The notes below the pieces were generated by a model. That model worked only from the letters and a program-made list of their open reading frames with translations. It made no database searches and was not told the DNA's origin. Shown piece by piece: positions 38,150 through 49,804 of a stretch of 64,000 bases of DNA. Origin of the DNA: Cacajao melanocephalus (Eukaryota; Chordata; Mammalia; Primates; Pitheciidae); contig CAUYLG010009144.1 in the NCBI GenBank assembly GCA_963573385.1, forward strand, positions 1 to 64,000, in the 5' to 3' direction. The position numbers were made by a program, and so were the translations under genes. The stretch's first letter is position 1. Each line of letters begins with the position of its first letter.

Positions 38150-38700
38150 GTTACTTAGAGCAGGATGATTTCTAGGAGTCCCAAATTTCATTATGAAACT
38201 GTGGATTTCAGAAAAGTAATAAATATCTACAGAGTTCTGAGTGATAGGAGATGTTATCCAAAAAAATCATACATGGCCAAATTATCATCCAAATACCAAT
38301 GTAACAGTTATAACTTCCTAAAAATGAAAGATCTTAGCAATTATAATAGCTACAAAGAACTCTTGAAAACCAATTATGAAATACAAAATTCTGCCAAAAA
38401 AGTAAATGGAGAGACGTAGGGAAGAGACTAGTGCCAGATTCAATGTCCACATCATTAGCACACTGTCTACAGGGTCCCATATAATCAAGCATTTACCAAG
38501 AAATTTAATCCAGCCAAATAGTCCCTGAGTAGAAAGGAAGCAGATGGTTATGTTCAAGTATATAAGAAAGAACTCAAAGGACTATACCTACAAGCCCTTC
38601 TTGAAACAAATAATGTGGCAGTAAAAGCAGGTTTCACTGAAACATGTATAATTACCTCAGAAATAAGAGAATCTATGGTAAAAATGACTTGGTAAATATT
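38150..38700 (+). mobile_element. HAL1 / L1 ORF1-like fossil
   Basis: 'atctacagagttctgagtga', 'ccaaaaaaatcatacatgg' and 'caagcccttcttgaaacaaa' parallel the 3' part of HAL1 or L1M ORF1. Diverged; assignment tentative. Confidence 0.45.
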
Positions 38701-38704
38701 AAAT

Positions 38705-39160
38705 TCAGTAATAATTTAGTATGAGAGGAATGCTGGGTAAATACTGTAGAATTTGATATGTAAAAATAGGACTAATTAAACATAAACTGCTAAACATATA
38801 TTGTTAAAACTGAAAACTAAGGTAATGTTTTATGCTTATCAAGTATAATTTTCACTAAATATATATTACCTTTATAAAACTAATTCTGACTATTGATTTA
38901 CTCATGTACATAAAGAATATGTAAATAATTTTGGTTATTTTAATAATTGTGGTTATTTCTGGTTGGTGAAATTTTTGTGAATGTCTATCTTCTCTAAACT
39001 TTTATATGTTTGAATTTTTATTCGTAGTTTAAACATCATGACTTTAATAAAAATTATTACATAAGTATTTTCAATTATTAAGTTTAAAAATAAAAGCGAT
39101 ATACCCTGTGTGGTCACATATATTGATAGATCCACAATATATCACAACATTTTAAAATAT
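38705..39160. other. No recognised feature
   Basis: AT-rich, nothing recognised. Confidence 0.4.
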
Positions 39161-39162
39161 AT

Positions 39163-39290
39163 ATATATTTTATTGCATTTTAGGTTTTGGGGTACATGTG
39201 AAGAACATGAAAGATTGTTGCATAGGTACATACATGGCAATGTGGTTTGCTGCCTTTCTCCCCATCACCTATATCTGGCATTTCTAGAAC
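39163..39290 (-). mobile_element. L1 3' end, strongly 5' truncated
   Basis: The plus strand reads 'ttgcattttaggttttgggg', 'tacatgtgaagaacatgaaa', 'tgttgcataggtacatacat', the reverse complement of a primate L1 3' UTR end, with a T/AT-rich tail at the left. Confidence 0.75.
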
Positions 39291-39492
39291 TTTTAACGGC
39301 GACTTAGTTCACCTCCTTCATTTTACAAGAGAGAATTAGAAAATCCAAGTTGTTCGGGAAACTGGCCAATATCATGTTGCTGGTTAGTTATTGAAAGAAA
39401 AAGGGCTCAACTGAATATATCTTGAATTAAATTAATCAAAATTGTCATGCAGACACAAGAATGTTCACATTAACATACAAGACAGAAGATTT

Positions 39493-39645
39493 ATTATTGT
39501 CATTATTATTATTATTATTTTATAAAATAGAGACGGGGTCTTGCTATGTTGACCGGGGTGGTCTGAAATTTTTGGCCCCAAGCAATCTTCCCACCTCAGC
39601 CTCCCAAGGTGCTGGGATTATAGGTGTGAGCCTATAATCGCCCAG
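39493..39645 (-). mobile_element. Alu left monomer with ATT microsatellite tail
   Basis: 39518-39645 matches one Alu left monomer in reverse. Its A-rich tail has become an (ATT)n tract at 39493-39517. The 5' end carries an odd repeated 'cctataat' motif. Confidence 0.75.
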
Positions 39646-39676
39646 CCAGGACAGAAGTTTTAAACTCTGTTCAAGT

Positions 39677-40065
39677 AAGACATAAAATTATCCACAAGGA
39701 AAATTCCACTTTGATTTAATAAAGATTTTTGAACCTTGGGCTCACTTCTGCCTTCTGGCTCTGATACTGCCTGGTTAATTCACTCTCACTCATGTCTTCT
39801 TTTCTCTTAAGTAGGGTTCCTTCATTCAGGCTTTTTTCCGCAGGCTGTATCAGGTGCTTCTCTTTGTCTTAGTTTACCCCGAAAATATCATTATTATGGC
39901 CCTTTCTGCAGTGAGTTGAAATTATTTATTTGTATGCTAGTCTGCCCCACCAGACTGCCAGTTTCTTCAAGTTAGAATCTTTTCATTCTCATATTCCCCA
40001 GTGCCTAGTACAGTGGCAGATATTAATTATCATATGTACATTTATTTAACTGATTGAATTGCATG
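39677..40065 (+). mobile_element. L2 3' end, copy B
   Basis: Continues from the copy A-like part into the recognisable L2 3' terminus: 'ctgccagtttcttcaagtta', 'cagtgcctagtacagtggca', ending 'tttatttaactgattgaatt'. Confidence 0.65.
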
Positions 40066-40069
40066 TGGG

Positions 40070-40875
40070 AATCTATACACTAAACTAATTATTGAGCACT
40101 TATTATGAGAAAGACATATTGATAAGAATTGGATTATTCCTTTGTTTCTAGATGAGTAGGTGAATTTTACACAAATCTGCAAACTTCTACTCCAGTTCCA
40201 ATATTAAGGTTTTGAATAAGAAATCATTTATGATCTTTGCCTAGCAGATACATTTCAAAAGTATTACCAGTAGCTACCGGGCCAAAATTCCAATAAAATC
40301 TCTTTTGCAGAGGACATTCTCTGTTTTTATATGATTTTTATAACACTATTCTTAAAAGTATATTGACATAGCAGTCCAACATGTCCAAGATGTATCAGAA
40401 ATATGGCTTCCAGTAAAAATAAGCTCCTTAAAAAGCTTTCAGTATTGCTGTTTTTTCTGGAAGAATGATTGAAGGATTTTTTAAAAGGACTTGTATCCAA
40501 GAAGAGATTTAAAATAAAACTGTCATGTTCAATTTGATGCTTTATGATTGTGACATGCAAAAATATTGTACAGTTATAGGGCTATCATTATTTTATTGAA
40601 ATCTAAAGTAAATAGGTTCTTTTTTCATATTGGTCAGAACAACTGCATTTTAAGAATAGAAATGTTATTCTGAAATATGAGAACTTATATGAAAGATAAA
40701 TATAAAAAGAATGAGAAGAAAAATAACTCTTAGAGCAAGCCCTGTAGTATTTTTGAATACGAGGGAAACCACTTGAGGTCTAATTTTTAGTGTCTTTATT
40801 TAAAGCATGCTATTCATTGTTAATATTTTTTCCCAATAAGAATAATTTAAGTTTGGGTGCCGTAGGTGATCTTTT
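40070..40875. other. No recognised feature
   Basis: AT-rich, nothing recognised. Confidence 0.4.
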
Positions 40876-40878
40876 TCT

Positions 40879-41203
40879 CCTTATTTTTTCTGAGACAGGG
40901 TCTTGCTCTCTTACCCAGGCTGTTGTGCAGTGATGTGAACACAGCTCACTGCAGCCTTGACATCCTGGGCTCAAGCAATCCTCCACCTCAGCCTCCAAAG
41001 TAGCTGGGACTGCAGGCATCCACCACCACTCCCAGCTAACTTTTGTATTTTTGGTAGAGATGGGAGTCTCACTGTATTGCCCAGGCTGGTGGGAGTCTCA
41101 CTATATTGCCCAGGCTGGCCTCCAACTCCTGAGCTCAAGCAAACTGCCTGTTTAGGCCTTACAAAGTGCTACCATCGCAGGCATAAGCCACCATCCTCAA
41201 CCT
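40879..41203 (-). mobile_element. Alu (AluJ-like) with an internal duplication
   Basis: Minus-strand dimeric Alu. A 29-bp segment is tandemly duplicated at 41062-41090 and 41091-41119 (gggagtctcactgtattgcc...), explaining the extra length. Confidence 0.93.
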
Positions 41204-41204
41204 C

Positions 41205-42035
41205 TACTTCTCTTTACTACACCAACCTTTCTATTCCTACTCTCTTCGTCACCAGGATATTTCCTCCCTGGTTACTCTAATCACCCCTCTGATTGTCTTC
41301 CTCAGAATTCCATCTCTTCATTACCCTTTAAATGTCAACCTTCCTCCTCCTCCTTTCTTCTTCTATCCCATTTTCCTTCCCAACCTCTCCTGCAAATACT
41401 GCCCTTGATCCTCGTAGGCTATTGTATGGTTTAAGTCTCAGTTGCTCTCCGTTTCTTCATCTCTAACGTGGAAACAATAGGAGTAGCTTTCACGCAGAGC
41501 ACATATGAGAATTGAGGGACTGAGTGCTTGGATATGCTCTCTCAAACATAAACAGAAATCATAATGAGTATCAACTATTAAAGCTTTGGTTAACCAAGAG
41601 ATATCCCTGCCTTAGGCTTTTTTTTTTTTTAATCAAACTATGCTACACTGCCAGAATTAACCATTCTAAAATACAGACATGATCATGAATTCTTCAATGG
41701 TTGTCAATGTAAATTTTTTTTAAAAAACACCTCAGATACCTCTGTCAAGCATTTAATCTGTCATTCATCAAATTTAGTATTAACTATCAGATAGGCAAAT
41801 CCCTAGTACATAATTTGTGAATTGAAATGTTTCTCTCCTTTCATTTTGGTAGATTCTGCCCCTGAATCATGTAGTGTAAACTTGTTTTTAAGGTCATTTT
41901 GTGTAGTTCCAGAGTTTCTTTATGAAGATCAAAAAAAAAAATGTGACTATACATTTTTAATTATTTTTCCTTCTCATACAAAAGCAGCTTGGTTTTTTTT
42001 TTCACATATAGTGATCCTCCAGCCTTAGCCTCCCA
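41205..42035. other. Mostly unassigned; weak MIR at 41435-41560
   Basis: 41220-41400 is pyrimidine-rich. 'gtttcttcatctctaacgtg', then 'acatatgagaattgaggga', resembles a plus-strand MIR. Nothing else recognised. Confidence 0.4.
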
Positions 42036-43140
42036 AGTAGAACTACAGGCACAGGGAGTCCAGGATATGCATGTATATCTTCCAGCATATACATATGTAT
42101 CCTGGATAGATTTTCATGTCAGAATATAGAAAGATTTCTTATTCTAGTAAGTGCATGTGCCATCATTCATTTAGCAAGTTCATTATTAATGGCTAATTTT
42201 ATTTTGCAAGCTTTGCTCTATGAACAATTCTACAATATATAACTTTTGCACATAACACTATTATGAATGCAGATGTATCTAAGATATAAATTTTAGAATA
42301 TGGGAACGATGGTTCAAAGTCACATGTATTTTTCAAAAAAATATGTTTATATTACTCTGTTCTCACACTACTGTAAATAAATACCTGAAACTGGGTAATT
42401 TACAAAGGAAAAAGGTATAATTGACACAGCTCTGCATGGCTGGGGAGGCCTCAGGAAATGTGCAATCATGGCAGAAGGGGAAGCAAGGCACCATCTTCAC
42501 AAGGTGGCAGGAGGGAGAAAGAATGCCCATATTGGAGGAACTGTCAAACACTTATAAAACCATCAGATCTCCTGAGAACAGAGTGGGGGAAATTGCCCCC
42601 AAGATCCAATCACCTCCCACCAGGGCCTGTCCTCAACATTTGTGGAGTACAGTTCAAGATGAGATGTGGATGGGGGCATGGAACCTAACCATATCAATGT
42701 TCATTATCCTTCCTGCATTGATTTGAGATGCCACCTGTATCATCATATCCTCTTTCTAGATTTTCTTTTCTGATTACTCATGTGCCATTGCCACACTGTT
42801 TTAATCATTGGGGCATTATGTTTTAATATATGTTTGGTCTCCCCCACCATGTATTTATTTTTCTGAGTTTTACTAGGTATTTCTTATTTTACCATAAGTT
42901 AAATAATGTATCTAGTTCCAAGGGACTGGTTTAATGTTTATTGCATTCAAAATTTAACTAATATGAGAGAATTTACCTTTTGTCCACAATCTTGGTGGAT
43001 CTTTGCGTTAAATCATAACCCCGTTAACTCTAGAAATATCTTCTAATGATTCTTTTGTGGGTTTTAACATTCTCTTAATTGTATTTCTAGACTTCTTAAC
43101 ATTTATATGACCATTGTAAATGAAGTTTTTTCTTCCATCA
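42036..43140 (-). mobile_element. Old L1 (L1M) interrupted by an LTR
   Basis: 42036-42347 and 42697-43140 both read as reverse-complement old L1 ('ctacaatatataacttttgc'; 'gccattgccacactgtttta'). A solo LTR sits between them. Confidence 0.6.
42348..42696 (-). mobile_element. Solo LTR of the MST (ERVL-MaLR) type
   Basis: A 349-bp minus-strand LTR. Plus-strand ends are tatattactctgttctcaca and aacctaaccatatca. A 5-bp direct repeat atgtt flanks it exactly (42343-42347 and 42697-42701), as expected for MaLR integration. More diverged than the THE1 LTR at 29.7 kb; no internal region. Confidence 0.92.
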
Positions 43141-43144
43141 TACT

Positions 43145-44055
43145 TCTTCAATGATTATGGTTTGTGTATTCAAGATTGTAGACTTTTGATAATTAATTTT
43201 ATTTACTCCTTAGTGAAATTAATTACTTTATGCTTTGTTCTGGATTCCAGTTGATTCTTTGGGTTTTTAAATATATGGGCATTTTACTTAAAATTATTTT
43301 AGGTCTTTCTAATATTTCTGTCTTTCATTTCCTTCTCTTTTGTAATTGTGTTGGTTAACATTTCTGCTACCACACAAATCATAGTTCTGTTAAAGAGAAT
43401 CTTTGTTGTTATCCTTATTGACAGAAATTCACCATTAAGTTAAATGCTAATTCTTGCACTCACTTGAGTGGGGGAGGAAGAAAAGAGTGTATGTTATCCT
43501 GCTAGCATATATTGTAATATATAAAATACATATAATAATACTTTTCTGAACTTACCTACGAGTATGTTTATTTGCTCTTTTGTTTACCCAAACTGTTTGC
43601 TTCTTTGAAGGCAAGTATAAGTTTTATTTCACCCAAATATAAATATGATGTTTCCCCATTGTCAACATGTTTTACTGTATAATTTGAATTATAAGTTAAG
43701 GCACTAAAATTGCAGACTACTGTAATTTTCTCTCATGCTCTGGAGTCATTCCTAAGTAGAAATATCTACTTGCTTATGATGGGGAAATTGATGCCTTTCA
43801 TAATGTCTTAATATATAAGCCTTAAAGCAAGGAAGCAGCAGTGGATGGGATCTGTGCATTGATGATGTATATATATTATCCACAAAGACTGAGTACATTA
43901 TTATGTATTTTTAAAATCCAACAATTTCTAATCATTTATGACAGATACTTTATTGGAAATAGGTATGAAAGTGTTATTATGGTTTATATTTCATGTATCC
44001 AGGTTTGAAATAATTGATACTGGTTCTTTATGAATCAAAGGCATGAGTTTAGCCT
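43145..44055. other. No clear feature
   Basis: May include more decayed L1M; not resolvable by eye. Confidence 0.35.
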
Positions 44056-44059
44056 CCCA

Positions 44060-44690
44060 CAAATATACACTGAGCCATGAAGGGAATACATTGTGTCAGA
44101 AGCTGTTTGACATACAAAGTTTTACCTTCAGCAACCGTGCACTCTAATAGGAGAAATGAAACTTCTGTATGCTGATTTACAAAATCAGAAGAGTTTGATA
44201 ATGGTCATGTTTGGGAAAAATAGAGCACAGGAAAACATGAACAGGAAAGCTTGATCTGCCAAACGATGCCGTCCTTGAAAACTTGTAAAGATAGGAAAAA
44301 GTAACCAATATGGCCAGATATCAGGATACCCAGAAAGCACTAAGAAAGGTTGCTGACTGTGCTACTTTACTCCAGACTCTGTCTCAAAAAAATAAATAAA
44401 TAAAAATAAAAACAATTTTAAAAAGAAGGGGAGTTGACGAGTATTGTGAGTCCCTAAAGCTTAGTTTGAATAAAAAGAGGTGGAAGTTAGTCCAAAAAGG
44501 CAGAATGAAGATGGTGTGGATGGCTTTGTGTGTGGGATTTAAGCAGTTAGAATTTACCTGCTAGACAACTGGAAGCCCTCAAAGGTGCCATGAAATTACA
44601 AAAGCATTAGTATGATTATTTTTATTGTGGTGTACAGAACAGTTTGGAGAAAAAGAGAAAGCAGAAATAGGAAACCAACTTATCAAACTA
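44060..44690 (-). mobile_element. L2 fossil interrupted by an Alu 3' scrap
   Basis: 'tgtgtcagaagctgtttgac', then 'accgtgcactctaataggag', fits the L2 3' end in reverse. 44500-44620 ('gtgtgggatttaagcagtta', 'caactggaagccctcaaagg') fits further L2. At about 44360-44418 there is an Alu-like 3' end ('ctccagactctgtctc') with an (A/AAAT) tail. Confidence 0.45.
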
Positions 44691-44734
44691 TAACAATAAT
44701 TTAGTATTATGCTAAACTTTAAAATTACTTCACT

Positions 44735-44860
44735 TTTTGGCCTGACTGTGCCATTTTGTAAGCAGGAATAATGATATTGCCTGCCTTGCTGGATTTTTGT
44801 GTGGCTTAAACTGTGTTGATGTTTGTAAATCATTTTACAATGGTGGGAAACAGAAGAAAT
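44735..44860 (+). mobile_element. MIR fragment
   Basis: 'ccattttgtaagcaggaata', 'atgatattgcctgccttgct', 'atgtttgtaaatcatttta' follow the MIR core in plus orientation. Confidence 0.55.
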
Positions 44861-44864
44861 TAAG

Positions 44865-45590
44865 ATGCTAGTTATTATTACTGAAAGTCAAGGTTGTTGC
44901 TGCTACCATATGAAAGTATGACCAAAATGTTGACATAAGAGAAAAAGTTAGGTTAAATCATAAAATTAAAATAACATTAAAACAAATATGGAACCCAAGT
45001 CCAGTTATGTAGCTCTACACAAAAAGCTAGCACATTTTACATAACAGCTAAAATTAAATTTGCAAAAACAATAAAAATACAAAGTAGGAAAGAAATACTG
45101 TGTACTTTTTGCAGTTTCAGAGATTGATTTTTTTTTTCTGAGTAAAAACGCTTGCTTAAGATGTTTCATTTCAGGGGAGCTTTGTACATTTGAAATTAGT
45201 CATCCTTGAAGCTATTTCTTCCATGGGCTTTTGAGCCTCTGAAGCTTTCATGACTTGTTCATGCAATGAGGTGAAAAGCTTCTGTTCATCCACCCAGTGT
45301 GGATTATTAAGGCTGCAAGGTGCAGTGGTCTCAAACATCATTTAGTTTAGATCTTGACATTTCTTTTACTCTTGATTTTAAAACATACTTATTATTGCAG
45401 TCAATTTGTCTTCTTCAAAGGAAAGGATGGAAAGCTTGTCCAAAGGGGTATTTTCAAAAAGGTCTGCTTTGGAGCAAGAATCTATTTATAACTAAGTACA
45501 TGAAGTAGAGAGTTCATTAGTTTAATCCCAAACAGACTCCGTACTGGCTTTAGGTTCCCAAGGTCTTAGAAGGAGGAAAGTAAATTGTAA
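44865..45590. other. No recognised feature
   Basis: Nothing recognised. Confidence 0.4.
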
Positions 45591-45673
45591 ACCCTTTTTC
45601 TTTCTTTCTTTTTTTTAATTGCATAGACTGGACAGAGAAAATGTGGCACATATACACCCTTTTTCTTTCTTTA
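45591..45673 (+). mobile_element. Tiny L1 scrap between direct repeats
   Basis: 'gactggacagagaaaatgtg', then 'gcacatatacacc' (45627-45659), matches a short stretch near the L1 ORF2/3' UTR boundary. It lies between two copies of accctttttctttcttt (45591-45607 and 45657-45673). Confidence 0.6.
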
Positions 45674-45674
45674 C

Positions 45675-47600
45675 ACTTCTTTCGATTTACTTTTTCTGTC
45701 TCGGCTGTCACTTGGGCTTTCAGACTTGAAGAGTTGCAATTGTGCGGAAATTTTCAGTGTGCCAGAATAAACGGCTGATTCTCCTTCATGACTGGTTTCC
45801 AATTTGCGAAAGACTTTTTTAAGGCAGTTTGGATACATTTCACTGTGAGGCAGGTGAACAGAGAACAAGTGAGAAGGGATAAGTATGAGGAAAGGTAAAG
45901 AGAGAAGACCTTTCCCACACAAAGGTGACTTCACAAAGAAACAAGGATGAAAGAAACAGACAAGCATATACAACCTCTCATTTTAACTACACCTCTTTGT
46001 TTTTTGCATTCTTTTTTTCCCCCCAAGTCCAGGCTTTCATTCTTGAAGAAAGCCAACTTGTTTTCCCTGGTGGTGTAGGTTTTCCCAACTTTTAAATGAA
46101 TGCAGTAATATATTGCTTCAGACTCCAGTGCATAATGCATGAGGGGGTATAATTTTGTAATTCTGAATCCAAGCTCTGAAGCTAGAGTGTCAGAGCTTGA
46201 TTCCTGTATCTCCATTACTACCTTTTAAAAAAATATTTCTGCACCTTGATTTCTTCGTGTGAAACAAAATGATAATAATGTAGCCTAATGATGTTCTTTT
46301 GTGGATGAGATTAATTTCAAAGACAACAAAGAACAAATGATAAGGGAAAACATTCTAAAGCATGTACATTTTAAAAATAAGGGAATTTCAAATAAAAAAA
46401 ATAATGGAAGCAAATATATTCATGGGGTAATGATGATTAAACCTGTCCAATTTGAGGAGAGGATTTAATGGAGAAAGGGACAAATGTTCCACATGATTTT
46501 GGGGTTACTTCATGATGGTTCTTGAAAGATAAGCTTTAGAATTAAAAATTTCTTTTATAAGCAATGGGAAATGGTAAAATACTGAAAATTTTGTTGTTGT
46601 TTTCTTATTTTTGTTTTTTGATCCAAAAAAATACGTGACCACATCTGTGTGTTAGGATATTTAATATGACAATAGTTTGTAAATTGGGTTGAAGTAAAAC
46701 AAACTTGAAGGCAGGATCAGCTAGGAAGTTACTAGAACCGTATTTTTTAAAGTGAGATTCTATTAGATTTTGTAGTGAAAATGAAAAGAAAGGTAGAGAG
46801 CTCTGTGTGAGTGACCAAACGTATTTGTCAACTAAAATGGATGTTTGTATGCAGTGAGAAAGGTTTCAGAGGTTGCTGAGGGAAAAAGAGGCAATCTAAG
46901 AAATTTTATTATTCCATTGCAAAGCAAGAAAAGAGTAAAATATATTGAAAAGGGAAAGAAAAAACAAAATGAGATGGTGAAGAGTTGAAATATCTCAGTA
47001 ACTACTTAAAGATAAGAAGCATTCCTCTTAAGCAGTTAGAAGAAATTCAACCAAAGAAGAAATAATTTACACATTTTGCTAAAGTAAAATTACATCTTCT
47101 GCTTGAAAAATTAAATTCTAAAAAAGTGAAAAGTCAAGCTACAGAATAGGAAAAGCTATTTTCAACACATATACCTGATAACAGATTAGAAACTAAAATA
47201 TATTTAATAATTCATATCAACATGAAAAAAGCTCAGTCTTACAATTGGAAGTTAAAATTAAATTTTATACATCACGTTTTATACTATTGCAAAATTTAAA
47301 ATATAAAAACAGTACTAAATCTTGCTAATGAAGGTATAAAATTCTAGTAGAAATATTAGTCTTTGCTTTGAAAGATGCAGATGACCTTTTAGGATAGTGA
47401 CCCTCTTTGGTTGAGAAAAGGGAAAATAAGTGTTGGATATAAAGAAGTTTTCAACATTTGTGTAATATTTAGTTTTGTAAAAGAGTAAAAATATAAGGTA
47501 AAATAAAAAGTCTCAAGCATGAGGTTTCAGTTGTATTCCCTATTATATATTTTTTACTTTTCTGTACTTTTAAAAATCATTTATTTATTCATATATACTT
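45675..47600. other. No recognised feature
   Basis: About 1.9 kb, AT-rich, no gene or clear repeat. Confidence 0.4.
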
Positions 47601-47639
47601 TAATGTTTATTAATAAGACGTCAGGGTTGAAAAATATGG

Positions 47640-48156
47640 AAATAATTAATGTTTAAAAAGCAGGAATGAATGCAACAGGACAACCAACAAAACCAGAATG
47701 TAGAATTCTTCATTAAAAAACAAAATTGGTTCTTTGAAGATTAATGAAATGAAAAGAGCTTGGTCATTCTTACAAATAGCTGTCAAGGGAGAAAGCCTAA
47801 AGAAAACTTTGAAGAGTAAAGAGAGCACACCTGACAATCTGGAGGGCAGATTCGCTAACCTGCTAGAAAACATTACTGAGAACTTCTACCAGGAAATGTG
47901 AAAAGTTGGCATACATGGATGATCTTTTCTTTCATGTGTTGCCAGTATGTTTGGCCAAACATTATTTTATTTTAATTTGTGATTCATTATTTATTAATGT
48001 AGATATGTGCCATTTTATATATTCATTAATCATGTTTTTTCTTCTAAGAATTGGTGTATCAAATTTTTGCCTATATTTCTTTGGATTTCTCTGCTTGTTT
48101 TCTTATACTTGCTCTATAGAAATACCTTATATATTAAAGAGGTGAACCTTTTGTAA

Positions 48157-48196
<40 letters not shown>

Positions 48197-48260
48197 TTGC
48201 CCAAATAGTTTTCCCTTCCTTGATGTCTGTTATTTGGTTATGATGTCTTTTGCAGGATAT
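47640..48260. mobile_element. Decayed L1M pieces with a (GT)n tract
   Basis: 47640-47900 has plus-strand ORF2-like text ('aaaattggttctttgaagat'). 47920-48150 reads as reverse old L1 ('tagaaataccttatatatta', then 'aagaggtgaaccttttg'). (GT)n at 48159-48195. Confidence 0.5.
48159..48195. repeat. (GT)n microsatellite
   Basis: About 18 uninterrupted GT units. Confidence 0.95.
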
Positions 48261-48525
48261 ACAAACTTGTCAAACTTTTTCTTTATAGTTCCTATCCTTG
48301 ATTATTTATTATACTTATTTATATTATTTTATTAATCATCTATTCATTATTGTTAATATAGTAATGTTATTTACTATTTTATACTTATCTGGTTTATTGA
48401 AACTTATTTATGTCTATTGAATGAGTTTATATTTATGTGTAAATTATATAGGTATATATTATGCTAGGGTTCTCCAGAGAAACAGAAGCTGTGAAGTGTC
48501 TGTGTGCATGTGTGTATATACATAT

Positions 48526-48532
<7 letters not shown>

Positions 48533-48558
<26 letters not shown>
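48533..48558. repeat. (CA)n microsatellite
   Basis: CA run after a short CGCG (gcgcgcacacacacac). Confidence 0.9.
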
Positions 48559-48564
<6 letters not shown>

Positions 48565-48625
48565 CTATCTTCCACTGAGTCTCACATTATATGTCTAAAA
48601 CTATGTTTGAATATATAATATATAT

Positions 48626-48675
48626 AGTTGACCCTTGAACAACATATTTAAATTTATATTGTTCAAGCGTCAACT
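48626..48675. repeat. Palindrome of Tigger-like terminal repeats
   Basis: agttgacccttgaacaac at 48626-48643 is followed at 48659-48675 by its near-perfect inverted copy ttgttcaagcgtcaact, with a short AT loop. The sequence is the terminal repeat of a Tigger-type DNA transposon. Confidence 0.8.
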
Positions 48676-48819
48676 GTATTTTAATATTATATATAACAGT
48701 CTCTCACATTATACTATCTCGCTATATATATAAATATGCGTATCTATCCCTCTTTATATTATATATATTTCATATTATATCTCTGTATATTAAAAATCTC
48801 TCTATGTATATATACGAAG

Positions 48820-48930
48820 AGAGAGAAGATACAGAACCCACAATAGGGAGGGCCAACTGTAGTTATTGAAAAAATTCCCACATAAATGGACTCATGCATT
48901 TCAAACCTATGTTGTTCAAGTGTCAACTGT
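48820..48930 (-). mobile_element. Tigger-like DNA transposon end
   Basis: The minus strand begins acagttgacacttgaacaac at 48930. It runs through 'tccatttatgtgggaatttt', then 'acagttggccctccctattg', then 'tgggttctgtatcttctc', a characteristic Tigger terminal region. Confidence 0.65.
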
Positions 48931-49019
48931 TTTTTAATTATTACCTCCAAATATCAATACATTTCACACTTAATAAATAACCATACACTATCAAAACAAA
49001 GATGGCAATTGAAATTTGA

Positions 49020-49535
49020 ATGTCTCTCTATGTATATCTATATATCTATACACTGCAGTTGCATTAGCTAATTCCTTATAATCTCTCTATATAGATATTC
49101 TTATAGTAAATCTCTATATAGCTCTATCTATATATAATATACTATTTAGTATATATATGTATTATATTTACTAATAATTTAGTATATATAATCTAGATAT
49201 AGATATAGAGATTTATTGTATATAGATCTAAATATCTATATAGATATATATCTGCTAAACATCTGCTTATATATAGATATATCTATATATCTAAATAATA
49301 TCTATATAGATGTATAGATAGCTATATATATATCTATATATGTAAATATCTATATAGATATACAGATTTAAATATCTGTATAGATATATCTATAATCTAA
49401 ATAGCTATATAAATCTCTGTATATCTGTATATCTAATATAGCTAAATTTCTATATATCTATATATCTAAATTTCTATATAGATATATAGATATATATCTG
49501 CTACATACCTGCTCATGTATAGATATATAGAGAGA
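49020..49535. repeat. Degenerate TATAGA/TATCTA repeat
   Basis: About 515 bp composed almost only of A and T, with TATAGATA and TATCTATA motifs in both senses. Many self-complementary segments of 10-16 bp. Confidence 0.9.
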
Positions 49536-49804
49536 TTTATTATAAGAAACTGGCTCATGCAATTATGGTGTATGGCAAACCCAAAGTTGCAGACTGGAGA
49601 CCTGGGAGAGCCGACTGTGCAGATGAAGGCTCAGGCTGTCTGCCAGAGAATTTCCTCTTGCTTGAGAGGCTGGTTTTTCTGTTTTACTCAGGCATGATGC
49701 CCATCTGCACCAGGAAGAGCAACCCTTTCCTCAGAATTGACTAATTCACATGTTAATCTCAACCAAAACTCCATCCAAATTGACACATAAAAATTAATGT
49801 CATG

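Larger units (their letters stand above)
48462..49802. mobile_element. Interspersed repeat with a ~1-kb AT-rich interior
   Basis: The left end 'gctagggttctccagagaaa' (48463-48482) and right part 'agagatttattataagaaac' to 'aattgacacataaaaattaa' (about 49529-49795) belong to one common mammalian repeat. There the two parts are normally separated only by a short TA-rich microsatellite. Here they are about 1.05 kb apart. I do not name the family with confidence. Confidence 0.6.
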
